Of a stretch of 64,000 nucleotides of DNA, positions 45,391 through 53,225 are shown piece after piece. The stretch comes from Nitrospira sp. UBA2083 (lineage in GTDB: Bacteria > Nitrospirota > Nitrospiria > Nitrospirales > Nitrospiraceae). The stretch is taken from contig DCZN01000041.1 in the NCBI GenBank assembly GCA_002331625.1, forward strand, positions 17,346-81,345. Reading direction: 5' to 3'. Numbering within the stretch: the first letter of the stretch is position 1; each line of letters begins with the position of its first letter. The notes beneath the pieces are model-generated. The model was not told the DNA's origin and did not search any database. It was given only the letters and a program-made list of their open reading frames with translations. The translations under genes were made by a program, and so were the position numbers.

Positions 45391-47018
45391 TCACTCAGAA
45401 AGAATTTCAGGCATTGCTGGATAGCCCTGAAGGACGACGCGTTGAGTTCAAGACGGCATCCGCCAGTTTTCACTTTGAAGAACTGGCTGACTACTGCGTC
45501 GCACTTGCCAATGAGGGTGGCGGCGTCCTCATTCTTGGTGTCACTGACAAACGACCACGCCAGGTCGTGGGAACTCGTGCTTTCGAAGAGCCGGGGCGTA
45601 CTGAGGCTGGACTTTTCGAACGGCTTCACCAGCGAATTCCTATCGAGGAGTATCGGCATGATGGGAAGCGGGTCATACTTGTCCGTGTCCCATCTCGCCT
45701 TCCTGGAACGGCCTGGCAGCACAGGGGATCGTTCTTGATGCGGGCGGGCGACGCGTTGGTGCCAATGTCCGATGACCAGCTCCGCCGTATTCATGAGGAG
45801 ACCGGGCCTGATTTCTCGGCCGAGATTTGTGACGGGGCACATCTTGAAGATCTTGCCTCGGAAGCGATCGACATACTCAGGGCCTTATGGCAGCGCAAAG
45901 CTCCCGATCAGGACATCGCGAATCGCCCCGTGGAGCGGCTGCTCATGGATGCTGAACTACTGGTTGGAGGCCGTGTCACATATGCGGCGTTGGTTCTCCT
46001 TGGCACCCGAGAAGCCCTTGGTCGCCACTTGGCACAGGCTGAGCTTGTGTTCGAATACCGGCCGAATGAAGTTCCCGGGCCTGCTGCAGACCGCCACGAG
46101 TTGCGCCGCGGATTCCTGACTGTGCTGGACCAGGTGTGGCAGCTCGTCAACCTCCGCAACGACAAGCAGCATTTCCAGCAGGGATTGTTTGTCTGGGATG
46201 TCCCAACCTTCAATGAGCGTGCGGTCCGGGAAGCCGTGCTAAACGCCGTGAGCCACCGGGACTATCGCCACGGGGGATCCGTGTTTGTGCGGCAATATCC
46301 TCGACGGATCGAAATCGTGAGTCCGGGCGGTTTCCCTTCAGGGATTACCAAGGACAATCTCTTGTGGGAGCAGAATCCCCGCAACCGCCGGATCGCCGAG
46401 GTTCTGGCTAAATGCGGGCTGGTCGAACGAGCGGGACAGGGCTTCGACCTGATGTATCAAGAGTGCATTCGGTACAGCAAGCCGCTGCCTGATTTCTCAC
46501 GCACAAGCGAACACTCCGTCTGGGTCACTCTCCATGGCGAGATTCAAGATCCCGAGTTTCTGCGATTTTTAGAGGAGGTAGGGCGCGAGCGTGCAGCGTC
46601 CTTCACGACGGAGGATTTTCTCGTCATTGACTTCGTCCATCGGGAGCAACCGGTTCTGGAGTATCTGGCACCTCGTGTTCAGACTCTCCTGGATCAAGGC
46701 ATCATCGAGCGCATGGGCCGAGGACGGGGCACACGGTATTTGCTCTCGCGGCGATTCTATCGCTTTATGGGGCAAGGTGGTATCTACACCAGAAAGCGAG
46801 GTCTCGATCGAGAGACCAATAAGACCCTTCTGTTAAGGCATATCGAAGGATCGGCCGAGTCTGGTGCCAAGCTTGATGAACTTCAGCAGGTACTCCCCGG
46901 TCTCAGCCGACACCAAGTACAGACTCTGATCCGTGAACTCAAGCGTGACGGGCGGATTGAAAAAAGAGGAGCTACGAAGGGGGCTCGTTGGTTTTTGGTC
47001 AGTGTAAAACGCAATTAG
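45387..47018 (+). CDS. AlbA_2 domain protein with GHKL-type ATPase region and C-terminal winged helix
   Basis: 543 residues. The N-terminal AlbA_2 (Schlafen-type) domain begins with LLDSPEGRRVEFKTA and includes ADYCVALANEGGGVLILGV. The middle resembles the HATPase_c_4 module of RecG-related regulators: an N-box-like REAVLNAVSHRDY (about 281) and IEIVSPGGFPSGI, then ERAGQGFDLM. The C-terminus has winged-helix sequence (LDELQQVLPGLSRHQVQTLIRELKRDGRIEKRG). Such proteins are frequent beside type I restriction operons and in defence islands; their biochemical role is not settled. Translation is likely coupled to the upstream broken gene. Confidence 0.85.
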   Translation: MITQKEFQALLDSPEGRRVEFKTASASFHFEELADYCVALANEGGGVLILGVTDKRPRQVVGTRAFEEPGRTEAGLFERLHQRIPIEEYRHDGKRVILVRVPSRLPGTAWQHRGSFLMRAGDALVPMSDDQLRRIHEETGPDFSAEICDGAHLEDLASEAIDILRALWQRKAPDQDIANRPVERLLMDAELLVGGRVTYAALVLLGTREALGRHLAQAELVFEYRPNEVPGPAADRHELRRGFLTVLDQVWQLVNLRNDKQHFQQGLFVWDVPTFNERAVREAVLNAVSHRDYRHGGSVFVRQYPRRIEIVSPGGFPSGITKDNLLWEQNPRNRRIAEVLAKCGLVERAGQGFDLMYQECIRYSKPLPDFSRTSEHSVWVTLHGEIQDPEFLRFLEEVGRERAASFTTEDFLVIDFVHREQPVLEYLAPRVQTLLDQGIIERMGRGRGTRYLLSRRFYRFMGQGGIYTRKRGLDRETNKTLLLRHIEGSAESGAKLDELQQVLPGLSRHQVQTLIRELKRDGRIEKRGATKGARWFLVSVKRN

Positions 47019-47235
47019 ATGCAATGAAAACGCAATTCCGACATAATTATTTATGTAACTTGTTGATAGAATGTCTGTTTTTGAATGCAAGAATATACGA
47101 GTGAAGAAAACGAGACAGGCTACTTATCGGAAGTCAATCTGTCCCGAAAGGCGTTCCTCTTTGCCGGATAAGCTGCATGACGGGGGGCGAGACCAGAGCA
47201 TGCGTCAGACGATGCAGATTCAGAAGGGTCCTATC
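47019..47235. other. AT-rich gap with direct repeats and a palindrome
   Basis: An 11-bp direct repeat AAAACGCAATT occurs at 47006 and 47027 (21 bases apart, the first inside the end of the preceding gene). ACATAATTATTTATGT (47041-47056) is a perfect 6-bp inverted repeat. Base composition is clearly lower in GC than flanking DNA. Promoter, operator or a junction of two acquired segments are possible. Confidence 0.4.
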
Positions 47236-48087
47236 ATGAAAAAACAATATTCTTATACCTACACGGTGCTCAGGTACGTCCACGACGTGACAAGCGGCGA
47301 GTTTGTGAACGTCGGGGTGGCGTTGTATGCGCCAGAGGCACGCTATTTAGGAGCGCTCTGTCGACCGACCTATGGTCGGCTCAGCAAAGTGTTTCCTGGA
47401 ATAAATGCCGAACATTTCAAGACGCTGATGCGCCATATCCAGAATCACTTTGAAGAATCCGGGGAACGTCTTTCCAGTGAATTACAGTTTGCCTCTCCCT
47501 CTAACGTGATCGAGATTGCGCAGTCAGTGTTGCCGAAAGATGACAGTTCGTTGCAATGGTCGCCGAGCGGAAGCGGACGCACCGATGATCCGGCACAGGC
47601 GCTGGAAAAGCTTTTCAATCGCATGGTGATGCGTTATGAGGATAAGCAAGCATCGAGCACCCGAACCGACGATGATGTCTGGAGGCATTTCAAAAAAGAT
47701 TTAGAAGGACAACGGATACTCCAGCACTTCCAGCCGAAGACCATCTCCGTTCAGGACGACGAAATTGAATTTCAACATTCTTGGAAAAATGGAAAGTGGC
47801 ATTGTCTTGAGCCTATCTCGTTCGATATGGCGACAGCCGACAGTATCAGGGACAAGGCGCATCGCTGGATGGGGCAATTGACGAGTGTTCAAGACGCGGT
47901 TGATCCATTTAAAGTCTATCTGCTTGTTGGCGCGCCCCAGCAGGAAAGTCTCCTTCCTGCCTTCCAGAAGGCCATGAGTATGCTGAATAGAATTCCGGGA
48001 GACAAAGAAATCGTACTTGAAAAAGATGCCCCGGAGCTGGCCGTTCGCATCGCTGGAGAAGTCGCAGAGCACGAGCGCGCAGACTGA
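47236..48087 (+). CDS. DUF3037 family protein
   Basis: 283 residues from the ATG at 47236 (GAAGGG upstream); the open frame extends to 47071 but without conserved sequence. The start, SYTYTVLRYVHDVTSGEFVNVGVALYAPE, is the DUF3037 signature. The remainder is mixed alpha/beta and charged. Function unknown; DUF3037 genes are often beside HipA-like or other accessory genes. Its neighbour three bases downstream looks like an antitoxin-type domain, so a two-gene module is plausible. Confidence 0.75.
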   Translation: MKKQYSYTYTVLRYVHDVTSGEFVNVGVALYAPEARYLGALCRPTYGRLSKVFPGINAEHFKTLMRHIQNHFEESGERLSSELQFASPSNVIEIAQSVLPKDDSSLQWSPSGSGRTDDPAQALEKLFNRMVMRYEDKQASSTRTDDDVWRHFKKDLEGQRILQHFQPKTISVQDDEIEFQHSWKNGKWHCLEPISFDMATADSIRDKAHRWMGQLTSVQDAVDPFKVYLLVGAPQQESLLPAFQKAMSMLNRIPGDKEIVLEKDAPELAVRIAGEVAEHERAD

Positions 48088-48090
48088 TCG

Positions 48091-48786
48091 ATGCTTTCCT
48101 ACGGCGCGCATTCGAAAGAACTGACAATGAAGTTCTTAGCGCCGGTAGGTGATCAACCGATTGAACCTGCTACAAGGAATGGACAGGCTACGCTCAATCC
48201 CGCCTGGGTTGCCCTCGTTGAGATATTGGCTCGTATCGAGCAACAACCCTACCACTGGCCAATTGGAAGAACGTTGTTCCAGAAAATTGCCTATGTGGCC
48301 ACCAATGAAGGCCTACCGACCGGCCTGCAATATCAACGCGGTAGCTTTGGGCCATTTTCTGTAGATCTGAAGGTCCTGGAAGCCAAGCTAATCAATAACG
48401 GTTTATTGCAAGAAGAGCGGCAGGGAAAGATGTTCATGGTCACTGTTGGACCCAACTTCACTCGAATCCGTCAGAAGTACACGGCCCAGTTTGAACAGTG
48501 GGGCCAGATTATCGATAAGACAGTCGATCTCTTCAGCAGGGTGAACACTGATCAGGCAGAGGTCATCGCGACAGTCCTCTTTGCGGCAGGGGAACTGAAA
48601 GATCAGGCTAGGCCCTCTGAAACGGACGTGCTCGATGCGGTCATGCATTGGAAGCAGAAACGCCGCCCCCCTCTTGATAGAGGGACAGTCGCTTCGACTA
48701 TTCGCAACCTCGCCGCTCTGAAATGGCTCGCGGTTACGCCGAATCCGAATCTTCCTGTTCCTGAGGAGGAGGCCATTCCAGCGTAG
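48091..48786 (+). CDS. Protein resembling the C-terminal domain of macrodomain/DarG-like antitoxins, without a macrodomain
   Basis: 231 residues (or 219 from the ATG at 48127; neither start has a strong ribosome binding site). The stretch FQKIAYVATNEGLPTGLQY, then GSFGPFSVDLKVLEAKL and NNGLLQEERQGKMF, matches in my memory the region following the macrodomain in some DarG-like proteins, and is also loosely like Panacea-type antitoxin domains. The N-terminal macrodomain that removes ADP-ribose is absent. It is either a stand-alone version or a truncated remnant. No DarT toxin gene is adjacent. Confidence 0.6.
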   Translation: MLSYGAHSKELTMKFLAPVGDQPIEPATRNGQATLNPAWVALVEILARIEQQPYHWPIGRTLFQKIAYVATNEGLPTGLQYQRGSFGPFSVDLKVLEAKLINNGLLQEERQGKMFMVTVGPNFTRIRQKYTAQFEQWGQIIDKTVDLFSRVNTDQAEVIATVLFAAGELKDQARPSETDVLDAVMHWKQKRRPPLDRGTVASTIRNLAALKWLAVTPNPNLPVPEEEAIPA

Positions 48787-48881
48787 ATTGCGGACGACCC
48801 TCGCATGACGGCCTGGATTCGGTGATTTCCGAGGCTTGCCGTCTCGACAGGGTAGCCCTTCTCCTGATACCCTCTCTTGCC

Positions 48882-50531
48882 ATGACTCGAAGAACCGCTC
48901 GACCCAATGCTCCTCACTTGTCTCGTAACCAAGCGTCGAGCCTCGCCCCACAGCTGTCGGCGCATCAGGCTGCAACGTTAGAGATCTATGACACGACCTT
49001 GCGCGATGGTGCCCAGGCGGAGGATGTCAGTTTTTCGGCGGAAGACAAGGTTCTCATCGCGCAGAAGCTCGATAGTCTCGGGGTGCATTTCATTGAAGGC
49101 GGGTGGCCTGGGGCCAATCCCAAAGATATTGAATTCTTCCGACTGATCAAGACGATTCCGCTGAGGCATGCCGAAGTCATCGCCTTCGGGTCGACCAGAA
49201 AAGCCAGCAACACCGTTCGGAAAGATCCGAATCTCCAGGCCTTGCTTGGGGCCGAAACCAAGACGATTACGCTGTTCGGGAAAACCTGGTCGCTCCACGT
49301 CACCGATGCACTCAGCATCTCGCTCGCCAAGAACTTAACCTTGATCGCCGATTCCGTGGCCTACCTACGGGAAAAGGGACGCAGGGTGTTCTACGATGCG
49401 GAGCATTTCTTCGACGGTTACAAGACCAATCCCGAATATGCGCTCACCACGATTAAAAAAGCGGTGGAAGCCGGAGCCGAGCGGGTCATCCTCTGTGATA
49501 CCAACGGCGGCACCATGCCGTGGGAAATCCGCGAGATCTGCCGCGTGGTTCAGCAAGAATGTCACGTGCCGCTGGGCATTCATGCGCATAATGATTGCGA
49601 AATGGCCGTGGCAAACTCGCTCGTGGCGATCGAAATGGGCATCCTGCAAGTACAGGGGACTATCAATGGGATTGGGGAGCGGTGCGGCAATGCCAATCTC
49701 TGTTCGATCATTCCTAATCTCGAATTGAAGATGAAACGGCCGGCCTTGAACGACGGATTGGGCCATTTAAAGGAAGTGTCGGGCTTCGTGACGGAGATCG
49801 CGAACCTGATGCCGAACAAACATCAACCCTATGTCGGCGACTCAGCTTTTGCCCATAAGGGTGGGGTCCATATCCATGCAGTGCTGAAGAACCCAGCCAC
49901 CTACGAACATATCGATCCGGCTCAAGTTGGAAATCGGCAGCGCATGCTGATCTCCGACTATGGGGGGCGGAGCGGCCTTCTCGATAAGATCGAAGCGTAC
50001 GGGATCAAGCTGTCGAAGGACCATTCCAAAGTTGACGAACTGGTCCATACCTTGAAAGAACGGGAAAGTCAGGGCTATCAATTTGAAGGGGCCGAGGGAT
50101 CCTTTAAACTGCTGATGCGTAAGGCGATGGGAAGCCATCGGCCCTCGTTTCAACTGTTGGGATTTCGAGTCATTGTCGAGAAAAAACAAGAAGATGGAAC
50201 GCCTCTCTCCGAGGCGACGGTCATGGTCAAGGTGGGAGAGGTCATTGAACATACGGCGGCGGTTGGTGCTGGTCCGGTCAATGCCCTCGATCATGCCTTG
50301 CGCAAGGCATTGGAAAAGTTCTATCCCCAGCTTCGAGAAGTGAAACTGCTTGATTATAAAGTACGGGTCTTGGCGGCCAATCGAGGGACCGAGTCAAAAG
50401 TGCGTGTGTTGATCGAATCAGGAGATCACAAGGATAAATGGGGAACGGTGGGGGTCTCAGAAAACATTATTGAGGCAACCTGGGAGGCACTCGTGGATAG
50501 TATTGAGTACAAATTGTTGGCCAAGAACTAG
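48882..50531 (+). CDS. cimA: (R)-citramalate synthase CimA
   Basis: 549 residues from the ATG at 48882. An alpha-isopropylmalate synthase-type TIM barrel: EIYDTTLRDGAQ (metal and substrate loop), HFIEGGWPGANPKD, the LCDTNGGTMPWE strand, HAHNDCEMAVANSL (metal-binding histidines) and NGIGERCGNANL. A C-terminal regulatory domain follows (about 420-549). The GGWPGANPKD segment separates CimA from LeuA. It condenses pyruvate and acetyl-CoA, the first step of threonine-independent isoleucine synthesis; LeuCD at 5 kb can act next. Confidence 0.93.
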   Translation: MTRRTARPNAPHLSRNQASSLAPQLSAHQAATLEIYDTTLRDGAQAEDVSFSAEDKVLIAQKLDSLGVHFIEGGWPGANPKDIEFFRLIKTIPLRHAEVIAFGSTRKASNTVRKDPNLQALLGAETKTITLFGKTWSLHVTDALSISLAKNLTLIADSVAYLREKGRRVFYDAEHFFDGYKTNPEYALTTIKKAVEAGAERVILCDTNGGTMPWEIREICRVVQQECHVPLGIHAHNDCEMAVANSLVAIEMGILQVQGTINGIGERCGNANLCSIIPNLELKMKRPALNDGLGHLKEVSGFVTEIANLMPNKHQPYVGDSAFAHKGGVHIHAVLKNPATYEHIDPAQVGNRQRMLISDYGGRSGLLDKIEAYGIKLSKDHSKVDELVHTLKERESQGYQFEGAEGSFKLLMRKAMGSHRPSFQLLGFRVIVEKKQEDGTPLSEATVMVKVGEVIEHTAAVGAGPVNALDHALRKALEKFYPQLREVKLLDYKVRVLAANRGTESKVRVLIESGDHKDKWGTVGVSENIIEATWEALVDSIEYKLLAKN

Positions 50532-50563
50532 TGTTTTTTCGGGAGCATTCGCCAAAAATAATC

Positions 50564-50592
50564 TTGACAGGTTTCGTAACCTCACGTAACTT
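50564..50592 (+). promoter_or_regulatory. Candidate promoter of the IHF/HU gene
   Basis: TTGACA (50564-50569), 17 bases, then TAACTT (50587-50592). The -10 is weak. Two CGTAAC copies (50575 and 50585) ten bases apart overlap it and could be a regulator site. Confidence 0.45.
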
Positions 50593-50596
50593 AAGT

Positions 50597-50648
50597 AAAA
50601 CTCATCGCATTCAGAAAAAGTCGCTTCGAGAAGATAGCGGTGAGTTTT
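50597..50648 (+). promoter_or_regulatory. Leader stem-loop of the IHF/HU mRNA
   Basis: AAAACTCATCGC (50597-50608) pairs along all 12 positions (one G-U) with GCGGTGAGTTTT (50637-50648) around a 28-base loop. The predicted transcript start falls at the base of the stem and the ATG is 22 bases after it. This is a 5'-terminal structure that may stabilise or regulate the mRNA. Confidence 0.5.
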
Positions 50649-50670
50649 CGCGGTCACGTAGGGGGGTGGC

Positions 50671-50946
50671 ATGAGAAAGGCGGATATTGCTGAAGAACTG
50701 TTTAAACAGGTTGGCATCTCGAAAAATGAAGCGTCTGATATCGTTGAGTTTGTGCTGAATCTTCTGAAGTCTGTGTTACAGAAGGGAGAATCGGTCAAGA
50801 TCGCGGGGTTCGGGAATTTTGTCGTGCGGAGCAAGGGCGCACGTAAAGGACGAAATCCTCGAACTGGAGAAGAGATTGGAATTACCCCCCGGCGAGTCGT
50901 GACATTTCGGCCGAGCCAAGTATTCAAGAAGTACGTCAACTCATAG
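50671..50946 (+). CDS. ihfA: HU/IHF-family DNA-binding protein (IHF alpha-like)
   Basis: 91 residues with the complete DNABII fold: helix pair MRKADIAEELFKQVGISKNEAS, the dimer core VKIAGFGNFVVRSKGARKGRNPRTGEE, where the beta-arm carries the RNPRTGE proline motif that kinks DNA, and the end VVTFRPSQVFKKYVN. The combination resembles IHF alpha more than HU, and a MerR-type gene follows, as in ihfA-merR arrangements of many bacteria. It bends DNA and shapes the nucleoid. Start with TAGGGGGGTGGC upstream. Confidence 0.9.
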   Translation: MRKADIAEELFKQVGISKNEASDIVEFVLNLLKSVLQKGESVKIAGFGNFVVRSKGARKGRNPRTGEEIGITPRRVVTFRPSQVFKKYVNS

Positions 50947-51071
50947 CAGGATGCTGAAAAAAACCGCCCGCTTCGTTCTCGCATCGCTCAAAGCCTCACC
51001 GTACGACATCCTGTACGACTCGGCTTCTCGCACGCTGCGGCCTTGCCGGCGGTCTTTTTGATCATCCTGCT
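50945..51071. repeat. 127-bp imperfect palindromic repeat element
   Basis: The ends are inverted repeats (AGCAGGATG-x-TGAAAAAAACCG left, ggCGGTCTTTTTGATCATCCTGCT right), the centre has GTACGACATCCTGTAC, and the arms pair through much of the length. A long hairpin RNA would form. I recall similar elements scattered in Nitrospira genomes, so it is probably a small non-autonomous mobile repeat (MITE/REP-like). It also sits where a terminator for ihfA would be, ending just after the stop. Confidence 0.65.
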
Positions 51072-51142
51072 GAACAAGGCAGTTCGGTCAACAACCGGCT
51101 CGGCTCCGCCGACAAACCACAAGGGATACCGTGAGGCCGGTC

Positions 51143-51493
51143 ATGGGAACTGAGCCCAGGCTGGGGAGCAAGGTCTTCTATAAGATCGGAGAGGTCAGTC
51201 AACTGACCAGACTTCCGGCGTATGTACTTCGTTTTTGGGAATCGCAATTCGCATTTTTAAAGCCTAAAAAAAGTCGAGGCAATCAGCGTCTCTATGTTCA
51301 ACGCGATATCGAAACCCTGCTGGAAGTCAAACGCATGCTCTACGAGGAGGGACATACCCTTGAGGGCGTTAAGCGTTACTGGGTCCGTCGGGGGCGGGCG
51401 GCGTCACGTCGGCTGCGCCCAAAAGAGATCGCAAAAAAGTTGAGAGGGGATCTCCAAGTTATTCTCAAGATTATCGACTCGCATTCGCCATGA
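51143..51493 (+). CDS. MerR family transcriptional regulator
   Basis: 116 residues from the ATG at 51143 (GAGG upstream; a GTG at 51131 is an alternative). The DNA-binding domain is YKIGEVSQLTRLPAYVLRFWES, then the wing NQRLYVQRDIETLLEVKRMLYEEGHTLEG. It lacks an effector domain beyond a short basic helix, which is typical of the MerR proteins encoded beside ihfA or tRNA genes. Targets unknown. Confidence 0.88.
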   Translation: MGTEPRLGSKVFYKIGEVSQLTRLPAYVLRFWESQFAFLKPKKSRGNQRLYVQRDIETLLEVKRMLYEEGHTLEGVKRYWVRRGRAASRRLRPKEIAKKLRGDLQVILKIIDSHSP

Positions 51494-51566
51494 AAACATG
51501 GCAATCTCACCGAGGGTATCCTCTGCACATCAGCCAAGGTGGGGCTCTGCGGAACACAGAATATGT

Positions 51567-51643
51567 CGGGGCGTAGCGCAGCCCGGTAGCGCACTCGCTT
51601 GGGGTGCGAGTGGTCGTGGGTTCAAATCCCGCCGCCCCGACCA
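51567..51643 (+). tRNA. tRNA-Pro (anticodon GGG)
   Basis: A 77-base tRNA with CCA encoded. The acceptor stem CGGGGCG pairs fully with CGCCCCG, the anticodon stem is CTCGC/GCGAG, and the loop TTGGGGT gives anticodon GGG. The T arm has GGTTCAAATCC. It decodes CCC and CCT. It lies between the MerR gene and surE. Confidence 0.95.
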
Positions 51644-51731
51644 ATGACGTGAGACGTGAAGGTGAAACGTTAGGCGTGTCGGAGTGAGACAAGAAATTCT
51701 CCGGCCCCTCACCCCTTACCGATGTAATTGG

Positions 51732-51755
51732 GAGCTGCCTCGGGCAGCTCTTTTT
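51732..51755 (+). terminator. Rho-independent terminator before surE
   Basis: GAGCTGCC, loop TCG, GGCAGCTC and TTTTTG form an 8-bp stem with a T tract about 90 bp after the tRNA. It ends the tRNA transcript; surE starts 14 bases later. Confidence 0.85.
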
Positions 51756-51768
51756 GTTGAAGGCCTCT

Positions 51769-52581
51769 ATGCGCATTCTCGTGACCAACGATGACGGCAT
51801 TCAATCTCCCGGGATCATCGCATTAGCAAAGGCCTTGGCCGCGATCGGTGAAGTGTGGGTGGTCGCTCCAGATCGGGAGCGGACAGCCGTGGCTCATGCC
51901 GTGACTTTGCATAAGCCCTTGCGTCTCCACCAACTCGCTCCACGCACCTACGCCGTGAACGGAACCCCGGTGGATTGTGTGAACCTCGCGTTGCTGAAAG
52001 TGATGCCCAAACCGCCCGCGATCGTCGTATCGGGTATTAACAAAGGCGTCAACCTCGGCGATGATGTGATGTACTCGGGCACCGTTTCCGCGGCTATGGA
52101 AGGTACTATCCTTGGTGTACCGTCCGTGGCTGTTTCCCAAGAAGGGCAAGGTCAATTTCGATTTGAGGTCGGCGCGACCTATGCCGCGCGCGTGGTCCGC
52201 CTTATCCTTGCTCAGGGACTCCCCGAGGAAACCCTGTTGAATATCAATATTCCGAACCGCCCCCGGCATGAGATCAAGGGGGTCCGGATCACCTGCCTGA
52301 GCCGCAGGAGGTTTCATAACCCGATTATTGAAAAACTGGATCCACATGGGCGCAAGTATTACTGGATTGCTGGGGAGCGAATTTCGTGGAGTCGCAGTAA
52401 GGACGCCGATCACGAGGCGATCGAAGACGGTTTTGTCTCCATGACACCGGTCCGTCTGGATAGTACCCACTATGGAGTACTGGATCAGTTCCGTGCGTGG
52501 GAGCCGCTGGTGACTCGGGGGGGCAAGAAGTCCTCATCACCCCAACCGTCTATTGGTCGAACCAGGAAGGTCACATCGTGA
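51769..52581 (+). CDS. surE: 5'/3'-nucleotidase SurE
   Basis: 270 residues from the ATG at 51769 giving MRILVTNDDG; the open frame begins five codons earlier. Metal-binding and catalytic motifs: TNDDGIQSPG, the RTAVAHAVTL region, NGTPVDCVNLAL, and the SGINKGVNLGDDVMYSGTVSAAMEG stretch. It dephosphorylates nucleoside 5'/3'-monophosphates and polyphosphate in the stationary phase. Its stop overlaps the next start as GTGA. Confidence 0.95.
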   Translation: MRILVTNDDGIQSPGIIALAKALAAIGEVWVVAPDRERTAVAHAVTLHKPLRLHQLAPRTYAVNGTPVDCVNLALLKVMPKPPAIVVSGINKGVNLGDDVMYSGTVSAAMEGTILGVPSVAVSQEGQGQFRFEVGATYAARVVRLILAQGLPEETLLNINIPNRPRHEIKGVRITCLSRRRFHNPIIEKLDPHGRKYYWIAGERISWSRSKDADHEAIEDGFVSMTPVRLDSTHYGVLDQFRAWEPLVTRGGKKSSSPQPSIGRTRKVTS

Positions 52582-53219
52582 TCGGAGGACTCATCGAAAC
52601 AATTATCGGTGAGCTGAGCCGATTTGTCATTGCCTGTATTTCAAGATTTGGCTATGGGGGAATTCTCTTCACCATGGCCGTTGAGAGTGCCTGCATCCCC
52701 TTGCCCAGCGAAATCATCATGCCCTTCTCCGGGTATCTTGTCACGACCGGCGAATTTACCATGCTGGGTGTGACCCTGGCTGGTGCGGTCGGCAACGTGC
52801 TCGGTTCGATCGTGGCTTACTACGTAGGAGTCTGGGGTGGACGACCGTTTGCCGAGCGCTATGGACCATATTTCCTCGTCTCGCATCACGATCTGGATAT
52901 CGCCGATCGGTGGTTCGCCAAATATGGGGAAGCCGCGGTCTTTTTCAGTAGAATGCTCCCGGTCGTGCGCACGTTCATTTCGCTTCCTGCGGGTATCGCG
53001 AGGATGAATTTTCCACGGTTTGTCATCTTCACCTTTGTTGGGGCGTTACCCTGGTGCTATCTGCTGGCCTATATCGGCTTGCGCATGGGCGAACAGTGGG
53101 AACATCTGCGCGATTACTTTCACCAGTTTGATATCGTCATCGGACTCTTCCTCGCGGCAGCCGTCGGGTATTTCCTGTGGTCGCATTGGCCGAGACGACG
53201 ACCAAGTTCCAGCTCCTAA
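52578..53219 (+). CDS. DedA family membrane protein
   Basis: 213 residues, GTG start overlapping the surE stop by four bases, with AGGAAGG upstream. Features of DedA/SNARE-associated proteins: VESACIPLPSEIIMPFSGYL, a second re-entrant region (GRPFAERYGPYFLVS), the FFSRMLPVVRTFISLPAGIARM motif with conserved arginines, and about four transmembrane segments. DedA proteins are linked to membrane lipid flipping and proton-motive force. Forms a tight unit surE-dedA-cysS. Confidence 0.9.
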   Translation: MIGGLIETIIGELSRFVIACISRFGYGGILFTMAVESACIPLPSEIIMPFSGYLVTTGEFTMLGVTLAGAVGNVLGSIVAYYVGVWGGRPFAERYGPYFLVSHHDLDIADRWFAKYGEAAVFFSRMLPVVRTFISLPAGIARMNFPRFVIFTFVGALPWCYLLAYIGLRMGEQWEHLRDYFHQFDIVIGLFLAAAVGYFLWSHWPRRRPSSSS

Positions 53220-53225
53220 CCCCTC

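Noticed and set aside
51823-52470. A 215-codon minus-strand open frame
   Set aside because: It lies opposite surE, whose catalytic motifs are intact in the plus frame.
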